Positions 35,661-44,250 of a stretch of 64,000 nucleotides of DNA are shown here, piece after piece. A program made the position numbers and the translations under genes. Within the stretch, counting starts at the first letter, position 1; the number at the start of each line of letters is the position of its first letter. Origin of the DNA: CAYUWG01 sp964448285 (lineage in GTDB: Bacteria > Bacteroidota > Ignavibacteria > SZUA-365); assembly GCA_964448285.1 (NCBI GenBank), contig CAYUWG010000012.1, forward strand, positions 1-64,000. Reading direction: 5' to 3'. The notes beneath the pieces are model-generated. The model ran no database searches, had not been told where the DNA came from, and saw nothing but the letters and a program-made list of their open reading frames with translations.

Positions 35661-37478
35661 ATGCTTCGTGTTTCTATGCCAGCTCCCCGCAGTAATCGTA
35701 TCAGTGTGTACGGAATCGTGTTGAGCCTTATTGCAATCACATCCGTCCAGGGGCAAGTTTGGCACTGGAAAAATCCACTCCCTCATGGAAACACGAACAA
35801 CAGCATCCAACGCCCCGGTACGAACCAGATCGTGATCGTCGGGGATATGGGACGCATCATTCGTTCGTCCGACGATGGCGTCACATGGAAGTTGATGGAG
35901 AGCAATACCGATATCTCCTTTCATGACCAGAGCTTCATCGATGACAAATACGGATGGGCGTGCGGTGAGAACGGGATCATTTCTCATTCGACCGACGGCG
36001 GATTGACGTGGACGAGACAGATCACCGGGACGACGAAGCGCGTCTATGCGATCAACTTCTTCAGCAGGGAATGGGGTTGGGCCGTCGGTGTCGGCGGTTT
36101 GATTCTGCATACCACGGATGGTGGAAAGAACTGGATCAACAAGTCCTACAATGAACCGTTCTTCCTGCGATCCATCTACTTCGATGACGATAAGCACGGT
36201 TGGATCATGGGCTGGGGAGGGTTGATCCTTGAAACGACGGATGGCGGCAATACCTGGTCACGCAAGAAGGTCGAACTTCCGGGCAATCCCGAATACATCT
36301 ACTATGTCAACAACACCGATCGTTTTATCTGCGGTGGAAACGGTTTGATGCTGAAGACCACGAACCGGGGAAATTTCTGGCAGATGATCGACGCCAAAAC
36401 CGGAGTCACACTCATTTCAATGTACTTCGTCGATGATGCACGCGGCTGGGCCGTAGGGAAAGGCGGGGTCATCATCTAGACGACGGATAAAGGTGTTACC
36501 TGGTATAAAGTCAACAGCGGAACGACCCTCGATCTGATGGATATCTCGCTCAGCGATATGGGGACAGGCGTTGCACTTGGCGTCGAAGGCACTCTTCTGC
36601 GTTCGACGGATTGGGGCGAAACATGGCACGACGTGACGACTGGGCCGAAAACATCATTTCTTTCAGTCGAATTCGTCGATGAGAAAAACGGCTGGGTGCT
36701 TGGCAAGGACGGCTCACTGATGATGACGAATGATGCTGGCGAGACCTGGACAAACATTCCAGGCGCAAGTAAGAGCATCGAGTTGAACGCATTCGATTTT
36801 CTCAATGCCTCTACGGGATATGCGTGCGGCTTCCGCGGTTACATCGGCTATACTTCGGACGGTGGATCGACGTGGGTCACGCGCCAGAGTGATAAGAACT
36901 ACAGGCTGAACAGCATCAACTTCAGAGATAAGAACAACGGAATTGCCGTCGGTGATGAAGGGATCGTATTACGCACGACTGACGGAGGCATCACGTGGAT
37001 GGCGAACGGCCCTGCCGGTGCGGGTGAGTTGTTCGACATCGTTCACAAAGGGAATCAATGCTGGGTTGCCGTCGGCGCGAAGGGGAATATCTATCAATCC
37101 TGCAACGACGGCGTTTCCTGGGTTGTGTTGGATTCTCCGGTGAAGGATGATCTCCTTTCGATCAAGTTCCGATCACCCATGAAGGGATGGATTTGCGGCG
37201 AGCGCGGCACCGTTCTCTACACCGAAGACGGCGGGAGAACATGGGAAAAAAGTCGAACGGATGTTTTCCTCAACCTTACCTCCATTGACTTTGCCGATGA
37301 TCTCAACGGTACGGTTGTCGGCATAGAAGGCTTGATCCTCACGACACAGAACGGAGGAAAGACATGGTCCCGACTACCAAGGCCTACAGAGACCAACCTC
37401 CTTGGAGTGTTCTATTCATCGAAGCGTGTGATGTGGGTCGTTGGATTGAACGGGACGATTCTGCGCTGTAACTGGTAG
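35661..37478 (+). pseudogene. YCF48/BNR-repeat beta-propeller, secreted, interrupted by an in-frame TAG
   Basis: Exported protein made of YCF48-type (photosynthesis-system-II stability factor-like) propeller repeats, used in non-photosynthetic Bacteroidota as generic extracellular sensors or adhesins. Start ATG 35661 has Shine-Dalgarno AAGGA, and a signal peptide ends near ITSVQGQ. At least ten repeats of the form GWAVGxxGxILxTTDGGxxW are visible. A single TAG at 36477-36479 interrupts one repeat (GGVII, stop, TTDKGVTW); the same frame then stays open for 333 codons to 37478, so the repeat itself is otherwise intact. No sorting domain follows; the protein ends LNGTILRCNW. It is either a recent nonsense mutation, a sequencing or assembly error, or a readthrough gene. 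If the stop is real, the product is a 272-residue fragment. Confidence 0.85.
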
Positions 37479-37543
37479 GCACTCACTTTTTCTTTCAATC
37501 GCTCTATGAAGGAATCACCGAACGGAGCGATCCTCAATCAAGT

Positions 37544-38050
37544 ATGAAAACAACAGAACGTTACGGCGCCGATGCTGATCGTGCTTTGAGCATGTGGGTT
37601 AAATTGGCCCGTGCTTACTCGACGTTCAACAAGCACACGCATGTACAAATCCGGGAGTTTGGTTTGACCCAACCGCAGTTTGCAGTACTCGAGTGTCTCG
37701 GACACCTTGGGCCGATGCAAATAGGCGACCTCTCGAAAAAAATGCTCGTCAGCGGCGGCAACATGACCTGTGTCGTCGATAACCTTGAGCGCGAAGGCCT
37801 TGTCGTTCGCAAGCACTCCGATGAAGACCGAAGAACGGTAGTCGTAGAATTGACCGACGAAGGCTTCGCTCTCTTCGAACGGATATTTCCAGACCATGCA
37901 AAGTTCATCACGCTAATAGCGTCTGTCCTCGATGCCGATGAACAAGAGCAACTCAGCCACTTGTTGAAGAAGCTCGGTCTGAAACTCCAATCTGCATTCA
38001 TCTCCCCATCATTAGACGGAGAACCCGCCGTCGCATATGATCAGGATTAG
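37544..38050 (+). CDS. MarR-family transcriptional regulator
   Basis: Winged-helix repressor of 168 residues. The N-terminal dimerisation helices lead into the DNA-binding domain FGLTQPQFAVLECLGHLGPMQIGDLSKKMLVSGGNMTCVVDNLEREGLV, with wing RKHSDEDRRTVVVELTDEG, the DxR dyad of MarR proteins. The C-terminal helices complete the dimer. Its stop overlaps the pirin start by 14 bp, so the two are co-translated; MarR-pirin pairs are often involved in responses to phenolics or oxidative stress. No obvious operator palindrome was found in the 65 bp upstream. Confidence 0.94.
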   Translation: MKTTERYGADADRALSMWVKLARAYSTFNKHTHVQIREFGLTQPQFAVLECLGHLGPMQIGDLSKKMLVSGGNMTCVVDNLEREGLVVRKHSDEDRRTVVVELTDEGFALFERIFPDHAKFITLIASVLDADEQEQLSHLLKKLGLKLQSAFISPSLDGEPAVAYDQD

Positions 38051-38744
38051 ACGAAATGCCGAACGGGGCGTTACCAGGACGGACTGGCTGCTCGCAAAGC
38101 ATAGTTTTTCTTTCAATCGGTATTACGAACCGGAGCACGTGCATTTCGGGCCGCTCGTCGTTTTGAACCACGATCGCATCCAACCGGGTATGGGATTTCC
38201 AAAGCATCCACATGACAACATGGAAATCATTACCTACGTCCTGCAAGGTTCGCTCGAGCATTCAGACAGCACCGGTTCGCATGGGATCGTTCACGCTGGG
38301 GAATTGCAGTTCACGCGCGCCGGGAAAGGTATCACCCATTCGGAGTACAATCACTCGAAAGAGGAAATGCTCGAGTTGCTCCAAATCTGGTTTCTCCCCC
38401 GCACTCGTGATTTAGAACCATCCTACGAGCAGCGGTCATTTCCCAGCGAGAAGCGCAGGAACGTACTCTGCCCGGTCGTTTCAGGTACTGTCGAGAGCGA
38501 TGCCCTCGTTATAGATCAGGACGTCGTCATGTACCTTTCGCTGCTCTGCGTTGGAAAAACGTTGTCCCATAAAGTCAGCGTTACGCGTGGCGTGTACCTC
38601 TATCTTGTCAGCGGAGTGCTCAACGTGAACGGCCATGAATTGCAGGAGGAAGACGCGATCATGATGCAAGACGTGCGCCACTTGACGATGAAGGCGCAGC
38701 GCGATTCCGCGTTTATTCTTTTCGACTTACCGATGGATCAGTAG
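38037..38744 (+). CDS. Pirin family protein (bicupin)
   Basis: Pirin-like bicupin of 235 residues. The N-terminal cupin has the metal-binding set in GFPKHPHDNMEIITYVLQGSLEHSDS (His-x-His and Glu) and the strand GELQFTRAGKGITHSE; the second cupin (about 150-235) is degenerate, as usual. The opening RRNAERGVTRTDWLLAKHSFSFNRYY is the family signature (FSFxxYxxP). Bacterial members include quercetinase-like YhhW, while others modulate transcription or pyruvate metabolism; activity here is undetermined. ATG 38037 overlaps the MarR gene by 14 bp. Confidence 0.93.
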   Translation: MIRIRRNAERGVTRTDWLLAKHSFSFNRYYEPEHVHFGPLVVLNHDRIQPGMGFPKHPHDNMEIITYVLQGSLEHSDSTGSHGIVHAGELQFTRAGKGITHSEYNHSKEEMLELLQIWFLPRTRDLEPSYEQRSFPSEKRRNVLCPVVSGTVESDALVIDQDVVMYLSLLCVGKTLSHKVSVTRGVYLYLVSGVLNVNGHELQEEDAIMMQDVRHLTMKAQRDSAFILFDLPMDQ

Positions 38745-38810
38745 CTCTGCCCGAGAGCGATGGTGTTTGAACCGAGTTCATCGAAGTCTAATTTCCAGTG
38801 AGGTAAAAAA

Positions 38811-41249
38811 ATGAAAGACAAGATGAACGAATCGGTTGAACGACGCACGAAGCTTTCCGCCGATGAACTTCGCTGGAAATGCCCGCTCGAATTCATTCCC
38901 GCCGAAACGACGGAAGGCGTTGAACCGATCGAGGGAATCATCGGGCAGGACCGCGCTCTGAAAGCATTGAAGCTTGGGGTCGAACTCAACGCACCCGGCT
39001 ACAATATCTACGTGAGCGGATTGTCCGGAACCGGAAAAGCGACAACCATCAAATCCATTCTCGAAAAAATTCAACCGTACTCGGAGCCTCCCACGGATTT
39101 CGTGTACGTCCACGATTTTGTCGATCCCGACAAACCGCTGTTGCTCGTGTTCCAACAGGGTGAAGGCTCCGAGTTTCGCAAGGACGTCGAGGAGTGCGTG
39201 GAACTTCTCAAGGCGCGTATTCCGCGCGTGTATGAAGACGCGGAATTCCTGCATTCCAGGCAGGCGATCATCGATGATTACAATGCAAAAGAAGCTGAGC
39301 TTTTCTCCGCGTTCGAGGAACGCATCGCTCCCGAAGGTTTTGTCTTTGGCCGCATCGAGGAAGGGCAGTCGGTTCAACCGGAGATACTGATAAAGCGGGG
39401 AGACAAAACGATTCTGATTTCGGATTTACCGAAGCTGGTGGAAACCGGAGAAATGCGTGAAGAAGAAATCGGTGAGTATCTGGAGAAGTATAAGGTTCTT
39501 CGACTCGAGATGCAGGATGTCTTTCGCCGGGGCGTGCATCTCTCACGCGATTATCAGAAACTCCTCGGCTTGCATGAACGGCAAGCTGTCTCCGTTATCG
39601 TCGATGCGATCTTTACGGAATTGTATGAGAGGTACAAGCTCCCGAAAGTGAAGGATTACCTCGACCGCATGGTGGAGTTCACGCTCGACAATTTGCAACG
39701 CTTCAAAGGGTCGAGTGAAGGAAACGGTGAAGACGAGTTCATCGAGTATAAAGTGAACCTGCTGTTGGACAACAAGAACGTTGAGAGTTGTCCCGTGATC
39801 ATCGAAACGAATCCGACTTACACGAACGTGTTCGGGACCATCGAGCGCTATCAGGACACGCAGGGATTTTGGTACAGCGATTTCACACAGATCAAAGCCG
39901 GATCGATCCTGCACGCCAACGGGGGATTCCTCGTTCTCAACGCCGTGGACGTGCTGCTCGAACCGGGCGTGTGGAAGAAACTCCAACGCGTCCTGCTCTA
40001 TCGAAAGCTCGAAATCCAGGCGCTCGATTACCAGTCCGCTCCGACCACCTCGGCGTTGAAACCGGAAGCCATCGACCTGACGATCAAAGTGATTCTGGTG
40101 GGGAACAACGAGATCTACTGGCTCCTCTCGTCCTATGAACGCGATTTCAAAAAGATCTTCAAGGTCAAGGCGGAGTTCGATTATGAAATGGACAACACGG
40201 AGCTTGCGGTACAGCAGTACGCCGCACTCCTGCGGAAACTGATTTCCGAGGAAAAACTCCTTCACTTCGATAAGCGCGCGATAGCAGCCATCGTGGAGTA
40301 TGGTGCGAGGCTCGCGGGAAGCCGGGATAAGCTGACTACGCGCTTCATGGAAATTGCAGACGTCGTGCGCGAGGCGAGTTATTGGTGCGCACAGAACAGC
40401 AACCGGTACGTTACGGTGGATCACGTTCAGAAGGCGATAGACGAATTCCAGAACAGGCACGGATTGAGTGAAGACAAACTCCAGGAGATGATCAGCAGGA
40501 AGGTCATTCTCATCGATACGGAAAGCGAACGTGTCGGACAGATCAACGGGCTTGCGGTCTATTCCGGCGATCGCTATGAATTCGGATTGCCGTCGAGGAT
40601 TACTGCGACGGTCGCCGTCGGTGAAGCCGGTATCATCAACATCGAACGAGAGGCCGAACTCAGCGGAAGCACACATGACAAAGGCGTTCTCATCCTGACC
40701 GGTTGGCTTCGCGAGACGTTTGCCCAGAAGCAGCCGTTAGCACTGACGGCAAGCATCTCCTTCGAACAGTCCTACTCCGGAGTCGATGGAGACAGCGCGT
40801 CATCGACGGAAGTGTATGCGCTCCTTTCCGCCCTCTCCGGTATCCCGATCCGGCAGCGGTACGCGGTGACCGGTTCGGTCAATCAAAAGGGCGACATCCA
40901 ACCCATCGGCGGCGTGAATGAGAAGATCGAGGGCTTCTTCGACGTCTGTCGTAAGCGCGGACTTACCGGTGCGCAAGGAGTGTTGATTCCCGTTCAGAAC
41001 GTTTCCGACCTCATGCTGCGCAGTGATATCGTGAAGGCCGTGCAGGACGGACGCTTTCACATCCACAGCGTCAGCCGGATAGAGGAAGGCATCGAATTGT
41101 TGACCGGTGTTCCCGCAGGCGTTCGAGGAAGCGACGGGCAGTTTCCACTCGATTCAGTCTTTGGCCTTGCCGAAAAACGACTCGAAGAATTCGCACTCAT
41201 CTCATCGCAGTACAAGGGGAAGCAGTTCATCGCCCCGACGGATCAGTAA
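38811..41249 (+). CDS. Lon-like ATP-dependent protease (AAA_32/Lon_C family)
   Basis: Lon-type protease of 812 residues lacking the classical Lon N-terminal LAN domain and resembling the LonB-like/AAA_32 group. An N-terminal segment with IGQDRALKALKLGVELNAPGYNIYVSGLSGTGKATT contains the P-loop GLSGTGKA (about 68-75; Ala replaces the usual Thr/Ser after Lys). A long helical insert follows, then the ATPase remainder with DFTQIKAGSILHANGGFLVLNAVDVL (Walker B region). The C-terminal S16 protease domain has Ser662 in GDSAS and Lys705 in VNEKIEG, 43 residues apart, the same spacing as the Lon catalytic dyad. It is cytosolic. Start ATG 38811 follows a short AGG. The last 7 bp overlap the convergent GT4 gene. 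Confidence 0.93.
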   Translation: MKDKMNESVERRTKLSADELRWKCPLEFIPAETTEGVEPIEGIIGQDRALKALKLGVELNAPGYNIYVSGLSGTGKATTIKSILEKIQPYSEPPTDFVYVHDFVDPDKPLLLVFQQGEGSEFRKDVEECVELLKARIPRVYEDAEFLHSRQAIIDDYNAKEAELFSAFEERIAPEGFVFGRIEEGQSVQPEILIKRGDKTILISDLPKLVETGEMREEEIGEYLEKYKVLRLEMQDVFRRGVHLSRDYQKLLGLHERQAVSVIVDAIFTELYERYKLPKVKDYLDRMVEFTLDNLQRFKGSSEGNGEDEFIEYKVNLLLDNKNVESCPVIIETNPTYTNVFGTIERYQDTQGFWYSDFTQIKAGSILHANGGFLVLNAVDVLLEPGVWKKLQRVLLYRKLEIQALDYQSAPTTSALKPEAIDLTIKVILVGNNEIYWLLSSYERDFKKIFKVKAEFDYEMDNTELAVQQYAALLRKLISEEKLLHFDKRAIAAIVEYGARLAGSRDKLTTRFMEIADVVREASYWCAQNSNRYVTVDHVQKAIDEFQNRHGLSEDKLQEMISRKVILIDTESERVGQINGLAVYSGDRYEFGLPSRITATVAVGEAGIINIEREAELSGSTHDKGVLILTGWLRETFAQKQPLALTASISFEQSYSGVDGDSASSTEVYALLSALSGIPIRQRYAVTGSVNQKGDIQPIGGVNEKIEGFFDVCRKRGLTGAQGVLIPVQNVSDLMLRSDIVKAVQDGRFHIHSVSRIEEGIELLTGVPAGVRGSDGQFPLDSVFGLAEKRLEEFALISSQYKGKQFIAPTDQ

Positions 41250-42382
41250 TCCCAGCCAAGCACGGCACGATAGACGTCTTCCATTGCATCGACCATGGAT
41301 TGAACGCGCAATCGTTCTAAGAATACGAGCCGCGCACGTTCGCCGAATTGCTTCCTTCTGTTTCTATCGGAAGCCAACTCGATGATTCGCTCCGCAAGTG
41401 CTTCGGGCGTTGAAGGCTTGACGAGAAATCCGCTGCGGCCATGATCGATGATGTGCCGGATATCGCCGACCTCGCTTGCGATCACGGGCAACCCGGCGGC
41501 CTGCGCTTCGATGATCGAGAGTGGAAACGTCTCTCCGCCGAAGTCGATGGACGGTTGAATGAAAAGATCGAAAGCGGAGAGAACAGACGAGAGGTCGTTT
41601 CGCTGGCCGGCAAAGCGAACCCTGTCCGCGATCCCTAATGACCGGGCTTCGCTCTCGAGTGCCGGGCGGAGTTCTCCATCACCGACGATGAGGATTCGTG
41701 CATCGGGGAGTGCGGAGAAGATATCGACCGCAGCGTGGAGGAGAACCGTGTGCCCTTTGAATGGAACTAAGCGCGAGAGCGTCCCGAGGACGACGTGTTC
41801 CTCATCGAAGCCGAATTCCGCGCGAACGCTTTCGCGGAGAACAAGAGACGTTCGGATCTGGTCTTCGGGAATGCCGATGTGTACGACCGAGATCTTCTCT
41901 GCCGGAATCCGATCCTGCTCGATGAGTATCGCTCTCGTGGAATAGCCGACGGGTGTGAAGTGGTCGATAAGGTATCGATTGCGAAACCAGTGCGTCACGT
42001 TGTGCTGAATCGAAAGGCAGGAGTGGATGCTCGCTATCGATTTGGCGCCGAGCATGCGCGCTGCAATCGCGCCTGTAGTCCTGTCGTAGTTGCTGTTCGT
42101 GTGGACGATGTCCGGCTGTAATTTTCTGAAGGCGGCGGCAATACGACGCGCGACGATAAGCTCGCGCCCGCTGCGCCCGAACGAAAACTCCTCCGTGTGA
42201 AATCCTCTTCTCCGTGCCTCGTGCGCAAGCTCCGAGTTGCGTTGCACCGCTAAGTGAACGGAATACTCCCGCGCGCGAAGTTCATCCGCAAGGAAGAGGA
42301 CGTACCGCTCGCCGCCGGCGATGGTTTGAGCATCGTTCGCGAGAACGACCGTCGGTTTCGGTTTCTTCACTGACTCGGACAC
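41243..42382 (-). CDS. Family 4 glycosyltransferase
   Basis: GT-B fold glycosyltransferase of 379 residues. The N-terminal domain begins PTVVLANDAQTIAGGERYVLFLADEL with the GGxE/AxR glycine pair, followed by DIVHTNSNYDRTTG and ASIHSCLSIQHN. The C-terminal donor domain has VVLGTLSRLVPFKGHTVLLHA, ILIVGDGELRPALE and the EX7E motif EAQAAGLPVIASEVGDIRHIIDHGRSGFLV. It lies outside the polysaccharide operon, convergent with the Lon-like gene (7-bp overlap), and could serve lipopolysaccharide or another glycan. No other sugar gene adjoins it. The 226 bp upstream (42383-42608) hold nothing I can identify. Confidence 0.92.
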   Translation of the reverse strand: MSESVKKPKPTVVLANDAQTIAGGERYVLFLADELRAREYSVHLAVQRNSELAHEARRRGFHTEEFSFGRSGRELIVARRIAAAFRKLQPDIVHTNSNYDRTTGAIAARMLGAKSIASIHSCLSIQHNVTHWFRNRYLIDHFTPVGYSTRAILIEQDRIPAEKISVVHIGIPEDQIRTSLVLRESVRAEFGFDEEHVVLGTLSRLVPFKGHTVLLHAAVDIFSALPDARILIVGDGELRPALESEARSLGIADRVRFAGQRNDLSSVLSAFDLFIQPSIDFGGETFPLSIIEAQAAGLPVIASEVGDIRHIIDHGRSGFLVKPSTPEALAERIIELASDRNRRKQFGERARLVFLERLRVQSMVDAMEDVYRAVLGWDY

Positions 42383-42608
42383 AACTTATCGATATGAATC
42401 GGAGCGAATAATTTATGGAGGCTTCGATGGCCGGAGGTACGGAGAGACGTGAAGCACTGTCCCGACCACATCTTCACTCAAGATACGAACTACTGCGCCT
42501 GAAATGAGATACTGAAACCAGTAGCGCCACGAGTAGTGAGAGATATGTACTTAACCCCTAAAGTGATTATGATGCAATGCCTCGCATCATCCACATTCAT
42601 GAATGAGC

Positions 42609-43607
42609 TTATGGATACAACTTCATCTCTTTGAATGTCACTTGACGGAGTACTTTACCGTTTAGGTCGTATTCGAACAACATCGCTGTAGTGTCCTTGC
42701 GGCAGTGATAGGATGCAAAGAACGTGGAGTTAGAGGACCATGTGGCATACCAAGGCTGCCCCCAATACTGCTGTGGAAGTACCTTTCGGGCAGTTTGAGA
42801 AGCGATATCTAACAGAAAGAGCCCTCCATTTTCACGGACCCATATCCCACGCGAAGATGCTACGTCCATGAGGATTCTGGTTCTGTCTGGAGAAAGTACG
42901 AAGGTGAACTCAGCGAACCCCCAATTCATGTCAGCAGGTAGACCTGTAAAGTCCATCCATTTATGCGCTTTTGTTTCGAGGTCCATGATCAGAACACCTT
43001 CGCGAGGTTTGGTGAACCTGTGAAGACCGATGATGGTCTTTTCATCTAGTTGCTGAGGTCTTATCAAACTGTCGGACATGACCACCCGTTGAAGACCATC
43101 AAGGCTGATTCTATAAGGTGTATGAGAGCTGTCAGCTATAATATAACTCTCATCGATGGATAGGATTGGACGAACAAACTGATCCGGAATGGAGGTGATT
43201 TTCCGATACTCTTTTAATTCAAATTCGTAGATACCTATTCCATTCCAACCAGAGAATGCCACGAGCATTCGATCACCGCTTGAAAAGAGAGCGAAGTCCC
43301 AGGCGTTTAGAATGGTGGTTTCTTTCGTTAGGATGTTGTGGATGAATACGCCTGAAAAATGCGGCGACCAGCTTTTCTTTACATGGCCGATCAGTTCATT
43401 GCGGTGTTGGTTGAAAACGACTTTCGATATCATATACTTTGCATCAGGTTTGTTATACAGACTGTCCCATCCGGAAATGGGAGCGAACGTGTTGCATGTG
43501 TCGCAAGGTAGGGCATCGCAATCGACCGGCGTAACCGGGACAGGAGCATCCTTACACCCTGCATAACAAACGAGCAGGAGAAACACCGGGAGAAAGAATT
43601 TCTTCAT
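42609..43607 (-). CDS. Lipoprotein with beta-propeller-like repeats, paralogue A
   Basis: Predicted lipoprotein of 332 residues. The signal peptide MKKFFLPVFLLLVCYAGC gives a lipid-modified Cys at about residue 18; a Cys-rich segment (CDALPCDTC) follows, then WD40/PD40-like strands (YMISKVVFNQHRNELIGHV, FALFSSGDRMLVAF, FVLSPDRTRILMDV, ATWSSNSTFFASYHCRKDTTAMLFEYDLNG). It is a distant paralogue of the lipoprotein at 44251-45285: both end in an AxWxxDSxYxATxxCRxDxTAxxF-like segment and share a Cys-rich N-terminus. Start ATG 43607 overlaps, as ATGA, the stop of a decayed sorting-domain remnant. Probably a surface or periplasmic partner of the neighbouring TonB-dependent receptor system; function unknown. 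Confidence 0.75.
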   Translation of the reverse strand: MKKFFLPVFLLLVCYAGCKDAPVPVTPVDCDALPCDTCNTFAPISGWDSLYNKPDAKYMISKVVFNQHRNELIGHVKKSWSPHFSGVFIHNILTKETTILNAWDFALFSSGDRMLVAFSGWNGIGIYEFELKEYRKITSIPDQFVRPILSIDESYIIADSSHTPYRISLDGLQRVVMSDSLIRPQQLDEKTIIGLHRFTKPREGVLIMDLETKAHKWMDFTGLPADMNWGFAEFTFVLSPDRTRILMDVASSRGIWVRENGGLFLLDIASQTARKVLPQQYWGQPWYATWSSNSTFFASYHCRKDTTAMLFEYDLNGKVLRQVTFKEMKLYP

Positions 43608-43747
43608 GGCGCCACCACGATCTTCTGATGTTGAACCATGGAACCGGAAGTTCCGCGAAGGAAGTACACACCCGCTGGAATTCGGCTTGATGATCGTGCT
43701 GTTAAGCCCATGTTGTCCTCCGTTTTATGGTTGGCGAAAATATGTCG
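43604..43747 (-). pseudogene. Remnant of a type IX-style C-terminal sorting domain
   Basis: A 47-codon open frame bounded upstream by TAG at 43748-43750. It ends with RIPAGVYFLRG...SMVQHQKIVVAP, the last two strands of a Por/type IX secretion C-terminal domain (compare DVSGLPAGVYVLRL near the end of the protein at 48830-50083). Nothing upstream in the frame resembles the rest of such a protein and no start is apparent, so it is a gene end left behind by a deletion or rearrangement. Its TGA overlaps the ATG of the downstream lipoprotein, as if the two genes had been coupled. Confidence 0.65.
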
Positions 43748-43810
43748 CTAAAAACTTAGATCAACTTTGAATGAAAGTCAATAGGGTATATGTGAAATCT
43801 AAAAGTTACT

Positions 43811-44029
43811 CTAAAACTTCACCGAAACGCCCGCACGGATATTTCTCGGCGCAAGGTATCGCGCGAGGTTGTAAGGATAGGGATTGAGCGGCGCTTGAAG
43901 ATCCGGATAGAGCGGATCGTTCCAACCGCTCGGCGTCGGGTCGCCGTATTCATAGGCGCGTCCGGTTACTGGGTTGATGATCGTCGCGTTCGTCCGGTCG
44001 AGCAGGTTCGTGACTTCCACAATGAATGA
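43811..44029 (-). pseudogene. 3'-end fragment of a TonB-dependent receptor (duplicate)
   Basis: The last 70 or so codons of a TonB-dependent receptor, nearly identical to the end of the complete receptor gene: 43811-44020 matches 45511-45720 at a constant offset of 1700 bp, with few substitutions. Shared peptide pieces are VEVTNLLDR, NATIINPVTGRAYEYGDPTPSG and RYLAPRNIRAG. Upstream of about 44029 the similarity stops abruptly, and the frame continues into unrelated sequence up to 44110 with an ATG that is probably fortuitous. Without plug and barrel it cannot be functional. Confidence 0.85.
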
Positions 44030-44250
44030 ACGAGCAAGCGCGAATACCGCTCCAGCTCTGTTTCTCGGAGACTTGATATCGGATTTATGTTTGCGGAGAG
44101 GAGGGAACATAGCCTAAGAATGAATATAGCGTACTCACATTAATAAACCCGCAAAGATAAGGAGTTAACTGGAGGCAGGACGTAAGCAGATTTACGGATT
44201 CGTGACTTTGTAAACCGGAAGCTTACACTGTGGGAACCGTGCAGAGGAAT

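Noticed and set aside
35661..37478. Photosynthesis-related function for the YCF48-like protein
   Set aside because: YCF48 repeats are common in secreted proteins of non-photosynthetic Bacteroidota; there is no photosystem gene here and the protein has a signal peptide.
39543..40676. Long minus-strand open frame opposite the Lon-like gene
   Set aside because: The plus-strand frame has full Lon motifs; the opposite product has no recognisable domains and arises from codon-position bias.
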